Assembly: GCF_900101965.1 (NCBI RefSeq)
Contig: NZ_FNAP01000011.1
Coordinates: 1-64,000, forward strand
Direction: 5' to 3'
DNA: 64,000 nt
Source: Rhodospira trueperi
Lineage (GTDB): Bacteria > Pseudomonadota > Alphaproteobacteria > Rhodospirillales > Rhodospirillaceae
Position numbers and translations under genes: made by a program. Positions within the stretch are counted from its first letter, which is position 1, and every line of letters begins with the position of its first letter. The notes beneath the pieces were generated by a model. It did not search any database. It saw only the letters and a program-made list of their open reading frames with translations, and was not told the origin of the DNA. Below, piece after piece: positions 25,899-35,005 of this stretch.

Positions 25899-27095
25899 AT
25901 GCGCCGTCGGTTCGGACTGTCCCTCTTTTCCCTCCTGCTGCTGGTCCTGGTCGGGCTGGCGCTGATCTCCACCGCCAGTCTGGTGGCCGTCAACGGGGGC
26001 AGCGGCGCGACCGCCGAACGCGCGCGGACGCTGGACCGAGCGGCGGTCGCGACGCACGCCCTGGACAACTGGCTGCGTCATCAGCTTCAGGCCATGGCCT
26101 ATGTCACCGATGGGGTCCGGACCCTGGTCGATGTCGGCGTTCTCGATCCCACGGACACGGAGGCGCTCGACGCCCACGCCCGAAGCCTGCTGGCGAGCAC
26201 CCCGCGTCTGGAGGGACTCGCCCTGGTGACGCCGGATCACCGGGCGCGCCGGTACGAGCGGGACGGGACCGTTCACGCCGAGGACTGGAGCGACCGGGCG
26301 GTCGTTGCGCAAACCGTCGACGCCGTGCTGGCGCGGGCGCGGGCGGGTGATGCGGCGCCGGAGTGGGGCCGTCCGGTCTGGCGCGGCCCGCCGGGGCATG
26401 CGGCGTTTCATGTGCGTGTGCCCCTGACCCGCGCCGGCGCGCCGGTGGCCGTTCTGTTCGCCATGATGAGGCTTGACCCCATCGCAACGGCCCTGCCGAC
26501 GCTGCTGTCCGGCACGGGGCTGACGCCCTACGTCCTGTTTGATCGGACCCATGTGCTGGCCCATCCCCTGCTTGACGCCGACGCATCCGCCGATGCGCTC
26601 GAGGCCATCGACCTGCCCCGCGAGCCGCCATCGCTGGAGGCGTTCGCCGACCCTCACCTCGCCGGGCTCTGGGCCGCCGCGCCGATTCCGTCGCGCGACG
26701 TCAACGATCCGGACCCGGTGTGGGGGCAGGACATTCGGTTGGCGGATGAAGAGGGGATCCACACGCTTCGACAGATCGAGGGGTTTGCGCCGGAGCCGCT
26801 GCTGGTCGGCATTCATATTGAGCTTGGCGGGGCCGACGCGGGCGGGCCGCCGGCCTGGATCGTGGTCGGCGGCCTCCTGGTCGCGGTCTCGGCGGGGGGG
26901 GCCGTCCTGCTGGCGCGGGGGATCGCCCGGCCGCTACGGCGCCTCGCCGCGCGCGCCGACGCCGTAGCGGAGGGCGATTTGGGCGGCGACGGGCCGACCG
27001 GGCCGTCCTTCATCCGCGAGATCCGGAACAGCGAAACGGCGTTCGACCGCATGATCGACCGCCTGCGGGAACAGCGGCCGGGGCGTGGGTCCTGA
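25899..27095 (+). CDS. Membrane sensor protein: periplasmic dCache-like domain plus HAMP, no output domain
   Basis: The protein has 398 residues. It starts at ATG 25899, which has ggaag upstream. One membrane helix (LSLFSLLLLVLVGLALISTA, 6-25) is followed by about 290 periplasmic residues resembling a Cache sensor (RLEGLALVTPDHRARRYERD, PYVLFDRTHVLAHP). A second helix follows (WIVVGGLLVAVSAGGAVLLA), then a HAMP-type segment with GIARPLRRLAARADAVAEGD. The protein ends about 30 residues later, after IREIRNSETAFDRMIDRLRE. Homologous architectures normally continue into a nucleotide cyclase, PP2C or kinase, so this is either a stand-alone signal relay or a gene that lost its output. Confidence 0.72.
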   Translation: MRRRFGLSLFSLLLLVLVGLALISTASLVAVNGGSGATAERARTLDRAAVATHALDNWLRHQLQAMAYVTDGVRTLVDVGVLDPTDTEALDAHARSLLASTPRLEGLALVTPDHRARRYERDGTVHAEDWSDRAVVAQTVDAVLARARAGDAAPEWGRPVWRGPPGHAAFHVRVPLTRAGAPVAVLFAMMRLDPIATALPTLLSGTGLTPYVLFDRTHVLAHPLLDADASADALEAIDLPREPPSLEAFADPHLAGLWAAAPIPSRDVNDPDPVWGQDIRLADEEGIHTLRQIEGFAPEPLLVGIHIELGGADAGGPPAWIVVGGLLVAVSAGGAVLLARGIARPLRRLAARADAVAEGDLGGDGPTGPSFIREIRNSETAFDRMIDRLREQRPGRGS

Positions 27096-27198
27096 TCCCC
27101 ACCCCGGTCGGTCCTTCCCTGCCGGGACCGCCCGCTCTACCATGCGGGGCACGCGGCGGACGCCGCCGCGTCGGACCGTCCATCATGGAGTGAACAGC

Positions 27199-27852
27199 AT
27201 GGCGGCGCGCATCATCACCGTGGCGCAGCAGAAGGGCGGCGCCGGCAAAACCACGCTGGCGGCGCAACTCGCCGTCGCCTGGGCGCGGCGAGGCAATCGG
27301 GTCGCCGTGGTGGACATCGATCCGCAGCGCAGTCTGGCCAACTGGCACGCCTTCCGGATGGAACAGCACCCGGACGGCGCCCCGCTGCACCTGTCCGACG
27401 TGGCCGGCTGGCGGTTGGGCACCGAACTGGACCGGCTGCGCGGCCGCTTCGACATGGTCGTCGTCGACACCCCGCCGCACGCGGAGACGGAGGCGCGCGC
27501 CGCCGTGCGCGCGGGCGACATCCTGCTCATACCCATCCAGCCCAGCCCGATGGACCTGTGGGCCACCCGGCCGACCGTGGAGATGGCCGACAAGGAGAAC
27601 ACCGCCGCCCTGATCGTCATGAACCGGATGCCGCCGCGCGGCAAGCTGCCGGAGGTGATGCTGGAAAAGCTGCTGGAAGAGGGGCTGCCCATCGCTCACA
27701 CCAAGCTGGGCAACCGGGTTGCCTTCGCCGCCAGCATGATGGAGGGCAAGGGCGTCGTGGAGTACCAGCCCAGTTCCACGGCCGCGCGCGAGATCAGCGC
27801 GCTCGCCACGGAGGTTCTGGCCACCCTGAAGGGCCGCGACAGACGGCGATAA
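27199..27852 (+). CDS. ParA/MinD-family ATPase
   Basis: The 217-residue protein has a deviant Walker A, QQKGGAGKTTLA, near residue 10, with the signature Lys (KGGxGKT), a Walker A' VVDIDPQRSLANW near 38 and Walker B VVVDTPPHA near 86. The Lys in TVEMADKEN and the stretch LIVMNRMPPRGKLPEVM are as in the small ParA-like proteins encoded singly on alphaproteobacterial chromosomes. No parB or parS lies next to it, so it is unlikely to be the main chromosome partition ATPase; positioning of another cargo is plausible. ggag lies 8 nt before ATG 27199. Confidence 0.88.
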   Translation: MAARIITVAQQKGGAGKTTLAAQLAVAWARRGNRVAVVDIDPQRSLANWHAFRMEQHPDGAPLHLSDVAGWRLGTELDRLRGRFDMVVVDTPPHAETEARAAVRAGDILLIPIQPSPMDLWATRPTVEMADKENTAALIVMNRMPPRGKLPEVMLEKLLEEGLPIAHTKLGNRVAFAASMMEGKGVVEYQPSSTAAREISALATEVLATLKGRDRRR

Positions 27853-27880
27853 TGCCCGCCGGCGCAAGCGCGGCGGCCCA

Positions 27881-28603
27881 TCACCCCATCAGGTCCTGCA
27901 CCAGCATTTCCAGCCGGGCGACGTCGTGGACGACCAGCCCCTCGCGCTCGCGCGCGACCATGCCCTTGCGGGCCAGATCGTTGAGCACGCGGGCCACCGT
28001 CTCGCGCGTGGTGGAGACACGGCTGGCGATATCGGCGTGAATCGGGATCGGCCGGATCACCGTGCGGCCCCGCTCATCGACGCCAGCGGCCTCGGCCTGA
28101 CGCAGCAGTTCCGCCTGCACCCGGTTGTTGGCGCCCAGGGTGGACAGTTCGACGATCCGGTCGGTGGCGGCGCGGATGATGGCCGACAGGCGCCGCAATA
28201 CCTCCGTGGCGAGGGCCGGATGGTCCGTCAGCACCGCCATGAAGGCCGACGCGGGCAGGGCCGCGACCCAGCAGGCCGTCACCGCGACCACGCTGGCCGA
28301 GCGCGGCGCACCGTCGAAAGCGGCCAGTTCGCCGAAGAAGTCGCCTTCCTCGATGTCGGCCAGGGCGACCTCCCGGCCCGAGATGGTATAGATGATGATG
28401 CGCGCCGTTCCCTGGGTCACGAAATGGACATCCCGGCTTTCGCTTTCGCGGTCCAGGATCTGTTCCTGGGCCGCATAGCGACGCCACGAACACTGTTTGG
28501 CCACCCGCTCGCGCGCCTCCGCCGGGACGTCGGCGAACAGATGCACGCCGTCCAGCCCGGGTGGGCGAGCGGCCGGATCCGCGTCGCGGCGGTGTCTGGT
28601 CAT
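27881..28603 (-). CDS. Crp/Fnr-family transcriptional regulator
   Basis: The 240-residue protein has an N-terminal cyclic-nucleotide-binding-type beta barrel (about 20-140; ..GREVALADIEEGDFFGELAAFDGAPRSA.. pattern), a long dimer helix, and a C-terminal helix-turn-helix (IASRVSTTRETVARVLNDLA, about 190-210). The GDFFGELAAFDG..RSA segment matches the phosphate-binding cassette of cAMP receptors, so a cyclic nucleotide may be the ligand. The Fnr cysteine cluster is missing, so it is not an iron-sulfur oxygen sensor. ATG 28603 is preferred over 28630 because gaggaag precedes it. Convergent with the ParA gene. Confidence 0.87.
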   Translation of the reverse strand: MTRHRRDADPAARPPGLDGVHLFADVPAEARERVAKQCSWRRYAAQEQILDRESESRDVHFVTQGTARIIIYTISGREVALADIEEGDFFGELAAFDGAPRSASVVAVTACWVAALPASAFMAVLTDHPALATEVLRRLSAIIRAATDRIVELSTLGANNRVQAELLRQAEAAGVDERGRTVIRPIPIHADIASRVSTTRETVARVLNDLARKGMVAREREGLVVHDVARLEMLVQDLMG

Positions 28604-28878
28604 GCCGACGCTTCCTCTCCAGGCCCCCAAGGGCCCCTCAACGCGACCCCGTGGATATGACCCCGGCGCGCGATGCTGACGGGTCCTGCTTCCCGGGGGC
28701 AGTTATACCAACGCCGCGCCTCCCGCTTACAGGGCCTTCGTCCGCTGATAGGCGCGGTGTGCCGGGGATTTCCATGGACTCATAATGATCCAACGTTAAC
28801 ATGAATACATGACGAATTGGGGACAACTCTCGAGTTCTGCGGGCCCGCGCCTGCCGGGCTCGGTCCGGAGACGGCTCG

Positions 28879-31395
28879 GTGATGACTGACTTGGCCGAAC
28901 CGCGTGATCCCTGGGCGGGCGTGACCGGGGGGGACGACGGATGCAGGGCGCTGGCGGCGCTGGTTCCGGACATGCTGTGCATCTGTCGCGAAGGCCGAAT
29001 CGTGGCCATCAACCCAGCCGGATTGACGTTGCTGGGGGGTGTTGCGCCCGCCGATCTGCTCGGGCTTCCGTTCGCGTCCTTCATCCATCCGGACTACGCG
29101 CCGCTGGCCGAGATGGGGCTGGCGGTGCTGGCCGACGAGCCCGAGGGTGTGCCGCTGTTGCTGGTGGCGCGCGACGGCACACCCCGCGAGGTTCACCTGC
29201 GCGCCCGTCGGCTTTCCGGCTCCGATTCGAACGCCGACGCGGGTCTGCTCCTGCACGGTCGCGACGTCACCGAGCGCAGGCATGCGGTCGAGGGTCTCCT
29301 GGGCAGCGAGCAGCGCTTCCGATCCCTGGTGGACCATTCGCTCGCCCTGATCTGCGTCGTGCGCGACGGCCGCGTCGCCTTCATGAACGGTGAAGGGCGT
29401 CGCCTGTTGGCCGCCCCTGACGCCCAAGTCATGGTCGGGCGGCCGCTTGTCAGCCTGCTTCATCGCGATTACGCGGGACTATTGGAGGTTGGCCTGTCCG
29501 CCCTGGCGTCCGAACCCGACATGCTGCCGATGCGCATGGTGGCGTTGGACGGCAGGGTTCTCGATGTCGAGGCCCGGGTGGTGCCGTTCAGAGCGGAGCG
29601 GGCGGAAACCTTCATGTTCGAGGCCCGCGATATCTCGGAACGCAAGCGCGTGGCGCTGGCGCTGCGCGAGCGCGAACAGCGCCTTCAGGGGGTTCTGGAT
29701 ACCGTCTCGGAGGCCATCGTCACGACCGACGGCACCGGGCGTATCCGGTCGTTCAACCCAGCCGCGTGCGACATGTTCGGGTACGCTGCGGCCGAAGTCA
29801 TCGGGCGCAACGTGACCATACTGATGCGGCCCGAATTCGCGACCTATCATGACTCCTACTACGAGCGCGGCAGTTGCTCGATCACGCCGCGCGTTCTCGG
29901 GCTCGCGCGGGATCTGGATGCCATACGCAAGGACGGCACCACATTTCCGATCGAGATCAGCGTCTCCCGGGTCCGGTTGGCCGACGGCCTCGTGGTCACC
30001 GGCATCATCCGCGACATCACCGAGCGGCGTCGGCGCGAGGAGGCGGAACGCCGCTACAAGGAGGACCTGGAAACCAAAGTCAGGGAACGGACCTGGGAGG
30101 TCCGCCGCCTGGGGCGCCAGACCGAACTGATCCTGAATTCGGCCGGGGACGGAATCGTCGGGCTGGATGCGGACGGGCGGGTGACTTTCGCCAATCCGGT
30201 GGCCGAGCGCCTCTTGCGGGCCGAGCGGGACTCTCTGCGCGGGCGGGCGCTGGCGGAGGTGTTCCGGGCCGACGAGCGGCGCGCGCCACCGGACGGCCTG
30301 CGCCGCCTTGTCGCCGGACAGGGCGCCCGAGCCCACGGCGAGACGGTGCTTCTGACCCTGGACGGGCAGACGTTCCCGGCCGAATTCGCCGCCGCGCCCA
30401 TCACCGACGCCGGTGACCGCCTGGGGGTCGTGGTCGTGTTCCGGGACATCTCGGCCCGCAAGGAGGCCGAGGAGCACCTGCGGCTGGCCTACACCGTGTT
30501 CGCAACGGCGTCGGAAGGCATCGTGGTCTGCGATGCCGGGCACGGCATCAGCATGATCAACCCGGCCTTCACCGAGATCATGGGCTACGCCGAGGACGCC
30601 GTGCTCGGCCAACCGGTGGCGTCGGTGCTGTTCGACTCGCCGCGTCGGTTCGCCGCCATGACCGAGGCTCTGGCCAAGCCGGGTGGCGAATGGACCGGCG
30701 AATTCTGGCACCAGCGCGACGATGGCACCGAACTGGCCCTGCGCGTGGCCGCGTCGGCGGTGGGCGAAACCAGCGAAACAGCCCATCAGATCGCCCTGGT
30801 CATCAGCGACATCACCCAGCGCAAGCGCGACGAGGAGCGCATCCACTATCAGGCCAAACACGACGCCCTGACCGGACTCGGCAACCGCGCGCTGTTCCTG
30901 GAGGTGCTGACCGCCGAGGTGGACAGGGCCGTCCGCGACGGCCACCCGCTGGCCCTGATGTTCATCGACCTGGACGGCTTCAAGGCCGTCAACGATACTC
31001 TGGGCCACGAGGCTGGCGACCAGTTGCTGCGGGGCGCGGCGCAACGCATTTCGCGGGCCGCGCGCGATGCCGACACCGTGGCCCGCCTGGGCGGGGACGA
31101 GTTCACCGTCATTCTGCCTCAGGTGCCGAACCGTGAGACCGCCGCCGGTATCGCCGCGCGCATCCTGGAGGTGGTCTCGGCGCCGTTTTCCCTCAACCAC
31201 CGCATGGCCCGGGTCTCCGGCAGCATCGGCGTCGCCCTGGTGCCGGAGGACGGCACCGACGCCGAAACCATCCTGCGCCATGCCGACGCCGCCATGTACC
31301 ACGCCAAGGCCATGGGCAAGGCCAACGTCCAGTTCTATCGCCCCGATCTCGAATCCCGGCCGAATCTCGAGCCGGCCACGGCCGACGCGGAATAG
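28879..31395 (+). CDS. Multi-PAS diguanylate cyclase
   Basis: The 838-residue protein appears soluble, without clear membrane helices. It has five PAS-like modules at roughly 20-130, 145-255, 268-390, 415-530 and 540-655, the fourth preceded by a coiled coil (YKEDLETKVRERTWEVRRLG). A GGDEF domain is at 665-830, with DALTGLGNRALF, FIDLDGFKAVNDTLGHEAGD and an intact LGGDEF near 736. It should make cyclic di-GMP in response to a signal bound by one or more PAS domains; no RxxD inhibitory site is obvious. There is no EAL domain. Two adjacent Met codons (28879, 28882) can serve as start. Confidence 0.88.
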   Translation: MMTDLAEPRDPWAGVTGGDDGCRALAALVPDMLCICREGRIVAINPAGLTLLGGVAPADLLGLPFASFIHPDYAPLAEMGLAVLADEPEGVPLLLVARDGTPREVHLRARRLSGSDSNADAGLLLHGRDVTERRHAVEGLLGSEQRFRSLVDHSLALICVVRDGRVAFMNGEGRRLLAAPDAQVMVGRPLVSLLHRDYAGLLEVGLSALASEPDMLPMRMVALDGRVLDVEARVVPFRAERAETFMFEARDISERKRVALALREREQRLQGVLDTVSEAIVTTDGTGRIRSFNPAACDMFGYAAAEVIGRNVTILMRPEFATYHDSYYERGSCSITPRVLGLARDLDAIRKDGTTFPIEISVSRVRLADGLVVTGIIRDITERRRREEAERRYKEDLETKVRERTWEVRRLGRQTELILNSAGDGIVGLDADGRVTFANPVAERLLRAERDSLRGRALAEVFRADERRAPPDGLRRLVAGQGARAHGETVLLTLDGQTFPAEFAAAPITDAGDRLGVVVVFRDISARKEAEEHLRLAYTVFATASEGIVVCDAGHGISMINPAFTEIMGYAEDAVLGQPVASVLFDSPRRFAAMTEALAKPGGEWTGEFWHQRDDGTELALRVAASAVGETSETAHQIALVISDITQRKRDEERIHYQAKHDALTGLGNRALFLEVLTAEVDRAVRDGHPLALMFIDLDGFKAVNDTLGHEAGDQLLRGAAQRISRAARDADTVARLGGDEFTVILPQVPNRETAAGIAARILEVVSAPFSLNHRMARVSGSIGVALVPEDGTDAETILRHADAAMYHAKAMGKANVQFYRPDLESRPNLEPATADAE

Positions 31396-31626
31396 GGGAA
31401 GTAAGTCAGGCCGGATCGAATCGGGAGTATATGAGGGGACAGGTCGGCTTTCCGGACTGGACCCGGACCCGCCTTCGTTGCTATATCCGCGTCATCGAGA
31501 ACGGCGGTTCGTTGACGCTGACCCGTTCCCTGGCGCGCGGTTCCCCGGGGCCGCCCTTGGGGCGCGGTGTCGATGCCGGACGCGCCGGCTCACACAAACA
31601 TATCGGAACAGTGGAAGGAGACCCTC

Positions 31627-32694
31627 ATGGCCCTGGTATCCCTGCGCCAGATCCTCGATCACGCCGCCGAACACAGCTATGGCGTGCCGGCGTTCAACGT
31701 CAACAACATGGAACAGGTGCTGTCGATCATGAACGCGGCCCAGAAGACCGACTCCCCGGTCATTCTGCAGGCCAGCCGCGGGGCGCGCTCCTACGCCGGC
31801 GACATCATGATCAAGCACATGATCCAGGCCGTGGCGGAGATGTATCCGGACATCCCGGTGGTCATGCACCAAGACCACGGCAACGCCATGAACACCTGTC
31901 TGTCGGCCATGGCCAACGGCTTTTCGTCGGTGATGATGGACGGTTCGCTGGAAGAAGACGCCAAGACCCCCGCGTCCTACGAGTACAATTGCGCCGTCAC
32001 CGGCAAGGTCGCCGAGGCCGCGCACATGATCGGCGTCTCCGTCGAGGGCGAACTGGGCTGCCTGGGCTCGCTGGAGACCGGCAAGGGCGACAAGGAGGAC
32101 GGCCACGGCTTCGAGGGTGAGCTGGACCACTCCATGCTGTTGACCGATCCGGCCGAGGCCGCCGACTTCGTCGCCAAGACCAAGGTGGACGCGCTGGCCG
32201 TCGCCATCGGCACCAGCCACGGCGCCTACAAGTTCACCCGCGAGCCGACCGGCGACATCCTGGCCATGAACGTCATCAAGGAGATCAACAAGCGCCTGCC
32301 GGACACCCACTTGGTGATGCACGGCTCGTCGTCGGTGCCCCAGGATCTGCAGGAGATGATCAACGAATACGGCGGCGAGATGCCCAAGACCTACGGCGTG
32401 CCGGTCTCCGAGATCGTCGAGGGCATCAAGAACGGCGTGCGCAAGGTCAACATCGACACCGATTGCCGCATGGCGATTACCGCCGCCATCCGCAAGGTGC
32501 TGGCCGAGAAGAAGGCCGAGTTCGACCCGCGCAAGTACCTGAAGCCCTCCATGGAGGCCATGCAGAAGATCTGCGAGGACCGCTACGAGGCCTTCGGCAC
32601 CGCCGGTCAGGCCCACAAGATCAAGCCGATCCCGCTGGCCGAAATGGCGAAGCGCTATGCCTCCGGCGCGCTGGACCCGAAGGTGAAGGGGTAA
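31627..32694 (+). CDS. Fructose-bisphosphate aldolase class II, Calvin cycle subtype
   Basis: The 355-residue Zn-dependent aldolase joins dihydroxyacetone phosphate with glyceraldehyde 3-phosphate (and probably erythrose 4-phosphate) in gluconeogenesis and the Calvin cycle. Motifs are [13 protein letters not shown] near 19, [12 protein letters not shown] near 79 with the catalytic Asp and Zn-binding His, [14 protein letters not shown] near 139, [11 protein letters not shown] near 197 with Zn ligand His, VMHGSSSVP near 236 and [13 protein letters not shown] near 274. The length and the long loop fit the CbbA/FbaA subtype found with Rubisco operons. The ATG at 31627 follows gaaggaga by 6 nt. 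No other cbb genes are beside it. Confidence 0.93.
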   Translation: MALVSLRQILDHAAEHSYGVPAFNVNNMEQVLSIMNAAQKTDSPVILQASRGARSYAGDIMIKHMIQAVAEMYPDIPVVMHQDHGNAMNTCLSAMANGFSSVMMDGSLEEDAKTPASYEYNCAVTGKVAEAAHMIGVSVEGELGCLGSLETGKGDKEDGHGFEGELDHSMLLTDPAEAADFVAKTKVDALAVAIGTSHGAYKFTREPTGDILAMNVIKEINKRLPDTHLVMHGSSSVPQDLQEMINEYGGEMPKTYGVPVSEIVEGIKNGVRKVNIDTDCRMAITAAIRKVLAEKKAEFDPRKYLKPSMEAMQKICEDRYEAFGTAGQAHKIKPIPLAEMAKRYASGALDPKVKG

Positions 32695-32767
32695 GGTCGT
32701 GCGACGGGGCGTCGCGGCGCCCAGCCGCGCGACCCCGCGCGGAACAGTGACAAAAGTGACATCGGCG

Positions 32768-32795
32768 CGTGGCGGGGCCTCAGGCTCCCGCCACG
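32768..32795 (+). terminator. Hairpin after the aldolase gene
   Basis: A stem of about 10 bp, cgtggcggg/cccgccacg with a small loop, lies 75 bp beyond the aldolase stop. No T run follows, so termination is likely but not certain. Confidence 0.4.
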
Positions 32796-32855
32796 TCTCT
32801 ATTGTGCGGACCGATTTCGGTTGAGCGCCCTCCAACCAGGGTGTCGTGGCACAAT

Positions 32856-33008
32856 ATGGTCGAGCGACTGACCTGGGACGAACGCAAGCGGGAAAGCAAT
32901 CGTCTCAAGCATGGTCTGGACTTTGCCGACGCAGACGACGTTCTGGCTTCGCGCTTTCGTCCGGATGTGCCGGTCATTCGCCATGGCGAGCGACGCGTCC
33001 AGCCCTTT
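32856..33008 (+). pseudogene. BrnT-like toxin, N-terminal part, cut by an IS5-family element
   Basis: ATG 32856 opens MVERLTWDERKRESNRLKHG followed by LDFADADDVLASRF and RHGERRVQPF. The pattern W(D)..K...N..KHG.dF..A..V is the beginning of BrnT ribonuclease-type toxins (about 90 residues). Similarity ends after 51 residues, where an IS5-type end (gagtctgtccgg) begins at 33009, and no BrnA antitoxin is recognisable nearby. The toxin half is therefore inactive. Confidence 0.6.
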
Positions 33009-33337
33009 GAGTCTGTCCGGAACCTTAATGATCGTTTGCAAAGCCGTCGCATCGTGAGCCGGATTGATGCGAGCCGGAGGAAGGCGAGGCCTTTGGCGTT
33101 ACGGCACTCCCAATCCTTCGCCAGCCGGCGGCATCGTCCGAGCCAGGCGACTGTGCGCTCGACAACCCAGCGCTTCGGAAGGAGGACGACCCCCTTGGCC
33201 CGGTCCGAGCGTTCGACGATCTCCACGTTGACAGCGGAGACGGCCTTCTTGAGACCGGTTTGGAACTGTTCACCCTGATAGCCGCCATCGGCAAAGAATT
33301 TCACCAGAAACGGATACAACCCGAACAAGGTGGCCAT
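33009..33337 (-). pseudogene. IS5-family transposase C-terminal fragment
   Basis: Minus-strand translation gives LFGLYPFLVKFFADGGYQGE, FQTGL..., IVERSDRAKGVVLLPKRWVV and ERTVAWLGRCRRLAKDWE, ending LRLASIRLTMRRLC. These are the C-terminal DDE region and the last helix of IS5-family transposases. The N-terminal half and the left end of the element are lost before about 33340. The element interrupts the BrnT-like gene. Confidence 0.8.
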
Positions 33338-33486
33338 TCCTTCCCGTGCCGCAGCCTCTGTGCTCGACCAGGGTCCGCAGGGGCAGGCAGGAGACCAGCC
33401 GAACCGGCACCGCCGGGTTCCCCTGCGCAGGGCGTCACGCCCAACCCAGGATCACGCTCGGCGGCCAACCGATGAGCCGCCCCGGC
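33338..33486. other. Short relic stretch between the IS5 fragment and the cytochrome cluster
   Basis: No supported gene. It has no clear similarity to either neighbour and may be decayed IS5 DNA. Confidence 0.3.
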
Positions 33487-33963
33487 TCAGTCCTCGTCGT
33501 AAGACCCGCGCTCGGCGGCTTCGTGGCAGGCGAGACAGTTGGATTTGGTGACCACCTCGGGGCGGTCCCAGACCTCCTGCCGGAAGTCGTGCTCATCCAA
33601 GAATTCCGGATTCTCGGTGATGCGCAATGGCACCCCGCCCTCGCGGACCCAGCGCATGTACTCCCGCGCCATCTCCGAGCGGATGCGGTCGCCCGCGTTG
33701 GCGGTCAGGTAGGCCCGGATGTGCTCGGTCTTGTCGGCGGCGATGCTGGCGTCGTCGCCGAAGTGATCGGCGAGGCCGTCCATCATCGCATCCCACGACC
33801 GCGCCGGCAGGAACCCGGGCTGGAACGCCATGTGACAGTCGCCGCACTCGGCCCGGGTCAGGTCGTCGGTGACCGGCGGGATCCAGTCGTCATCGGCCAG
33901 CGCGGGGCCGGCGACGACCAGGGCGGACAGGGCGAGGGCGAGAGAAACGGCATGTCTGGTCAT
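33487..33963 (-). CDS. Diheme cytochrome c (DHC type)
   Basis: The 158-residue periplasmic protein has a signal peptide (MTRHAVSLALALSALVVAGPALA) and two CXXCH heme-binding motifs: CGDCH near 41 and CLACH near 145. The intervening part (FQPGFLPARSWDAMMDGLAD, RITENPEFLDEHDF) is characteristic of DHC proteins, which donate electrons to SHP. The start, ATG 33963, lies 2 bp from the stop of the SHP gene, so they are translationally coupled. A longer same-frame reading is open upstream but would run out of phase with the SHP gene and has no family similarity. DHC is known from Rhodobacter, Magnetospirillum and related bacteria. Confidence 0.9.
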   Translation of the reverse strand: MTRHAVSLALALSALVVAGPALADDDWIPPVTDDLTRAECGDCHMAFQPGFLPARSWDAMMDGLADHFGDDASIAADKTEHIRAYLTANAGDRIRSEMAREYMRWVREGGVPLRITENPEFLDEHDFRQEVWDRPEVVTKSNCLACHEAAERGSYDED

Positions 33964-33965
33964 GG

Positions 33966-34415
33966 TTACTGCTCCGCCATGAAGGTGATGTAGTCGCCCT
34001 TTTCCTGGGCGGTGCAGGCGCGGCCCATCACGGCCTCGCAATCGCGCCGGAACTGCTTGGCCACCTCGTCCGGGTCGGTGAAGCGGTCGGGATTGACCGA
34101 CACCGCCACCGGTTCGATGGGCCGGCCGGTCTTGGCATTGCGGCCCATGGCGGTCGGGTCCTGGGTGTGGCAGGCGGTACAGGACGGGGTGCGCTCGTCG
34201 CCGCCCGCCCATTCGGTGCGGAACACGGTTTCCCCGCCGGCGGCCGAGAAGCCGGAAAAAGCGGGATCGGCGGCGCGGGCCTCCTCGGCCAGGGCATCCA
34301 GGATGGCCTGACGGTCGGCGGCGGCATCGGCCTGGGCCGACACCGGCGCCAGAACCGCAAGGCCAAGGCCGGCGGCAAGGGACAGGGTGGGAAGACGCAC
34401 GGACGGAACAGACAC
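33966..34415 (-). CDS. Sphaeroides heme protein-like cytochrome c (SHP, DUF1924)
   Basis: The 149-residue exported single-heme cytochrome c has a signal peptide ending near AQADA and one motif, CTACHTQDPTAMGRNAKTGR, near residue 83. It ends in CTAQEKGDYITFMAEQ, typical of SHP/DUF1924 proteins. SHP has an unusual high-spin heme that binds oxygen and other small ligands, receives electrons from DHC, and its physiological role is unsettled. The start is GTG 34415: aaggag lies 7 nt before it and the signal peptide begins there. It is followed at once by the DHC gene and preceded by a membrane cytochrome b gene, matching the known shp-dhc-cytb layout. Confidence 0.9.
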   Translation of the reverse strand: MSVPSVRLPTLSLAAGLGLAVLAPVSAQADAAADRQAILDALAEEARAADPAFSGFSAAGGETVFRTEWAGGDERTPSCTACHTQDPTAMGRNAKTGRPIEPVAVSVNPDRFTDPDEVAKQFRRDCEAVMGRACTAQEKGDYITFMAEQ

Positions 34416-34471
34416 GGGACGGCTCCTTGTGTTGATGGGGCGCGTGTTGGTGGGGTGACGCTGGGCGCGGC

Positions 34472-35005
34472 TCAGGCTTCGCGGGGGCGCGGCACGGCCC
34501 GGCCGGCCAGCGCTCGCAGCCGGCGCAGCCCGCCGAACATGGCGACGATGAACAAGGCATGCGCGCCGATGACCCACAGCGCGGCGTCGGTCAGGGCACC
34601 GTGCAGGTCCTCGACCTGGGGCAGCCAGTGCGCGGCCATGCCGGCCCCGGCGGAGGCGCCCACGGTGATCAGCAGGGCCACGGCCAGCCAGGCGAAACCC
34701 GGGTTGCGGCCGCGACGCTCGGCCAGCCAGCGCCGGGCGGCGGCCGGCGAAGGACGCGGCAGGCGCCAGGGCGCGCGTGTGGCCACCAAGCCGACCAGCA
34801 GGCGCAGGACGACGGCAATCAGCACCGTGTAGCCGGCCACCTGATGCATCATGTACAGGTCGTCGGAATCGCCGGTCAGCCAAGCCACCAGGAAACCGCC
34901 AAGGATCACGGCGTGCCACACCCGCATGGCCGGCAGGGCGACGCGGGGGCCGCCCCGCCGGCCGCCGGTGGCGGACGGACGGGGCCGGGAAGCGGACCTA
35001 GTCAT
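34472..35005 (-). CDS. Membrane cytochrome b (b561-like, DHC/SHP partner)
   Basis: The 177-residue protein has four membrane helices. Likely heme ligands are His residues in MRVWHAVILGGFLVAWLTGD, DLYMMHQVAGYTVLIAVVLR, MAAHWL and LHGALTDAALWVIGAHALF. The family transfers electrons from the quinol pool to periplasmic cytochromes, here probably to DHC and then SHP. ATG 35005 is preferred; a start at 35089 would overlap far into the upstream gene. The start overlaps the stop of the Asp-rich gene by 8 bp, consistent with one transcript. Confidence 0.85.
   Translation of the reverse strand: MTRSASRPRPSATGGRRGGPRVALPAMRVWHAVILGGFLVAWLTGDSDDLYMMHQVAGYTVLIAVVLRLLVGLVATRAPWRLPRPSPAAARRWLAERRGRNPGFAWLAVALLITVGASAGAGMAAHWLPQVEDLHGALTDAALWVIGAHALFIVAMFGGLRRLRALAGRAVPRPREA

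Noticed and set aside
29479-31302. 607-codon open frame antisense to the PAS-GGDEF gene
   Set aside because: No family resemblance and skewed composition; the opposite strand has five PAS modules and an intact GGDEF.
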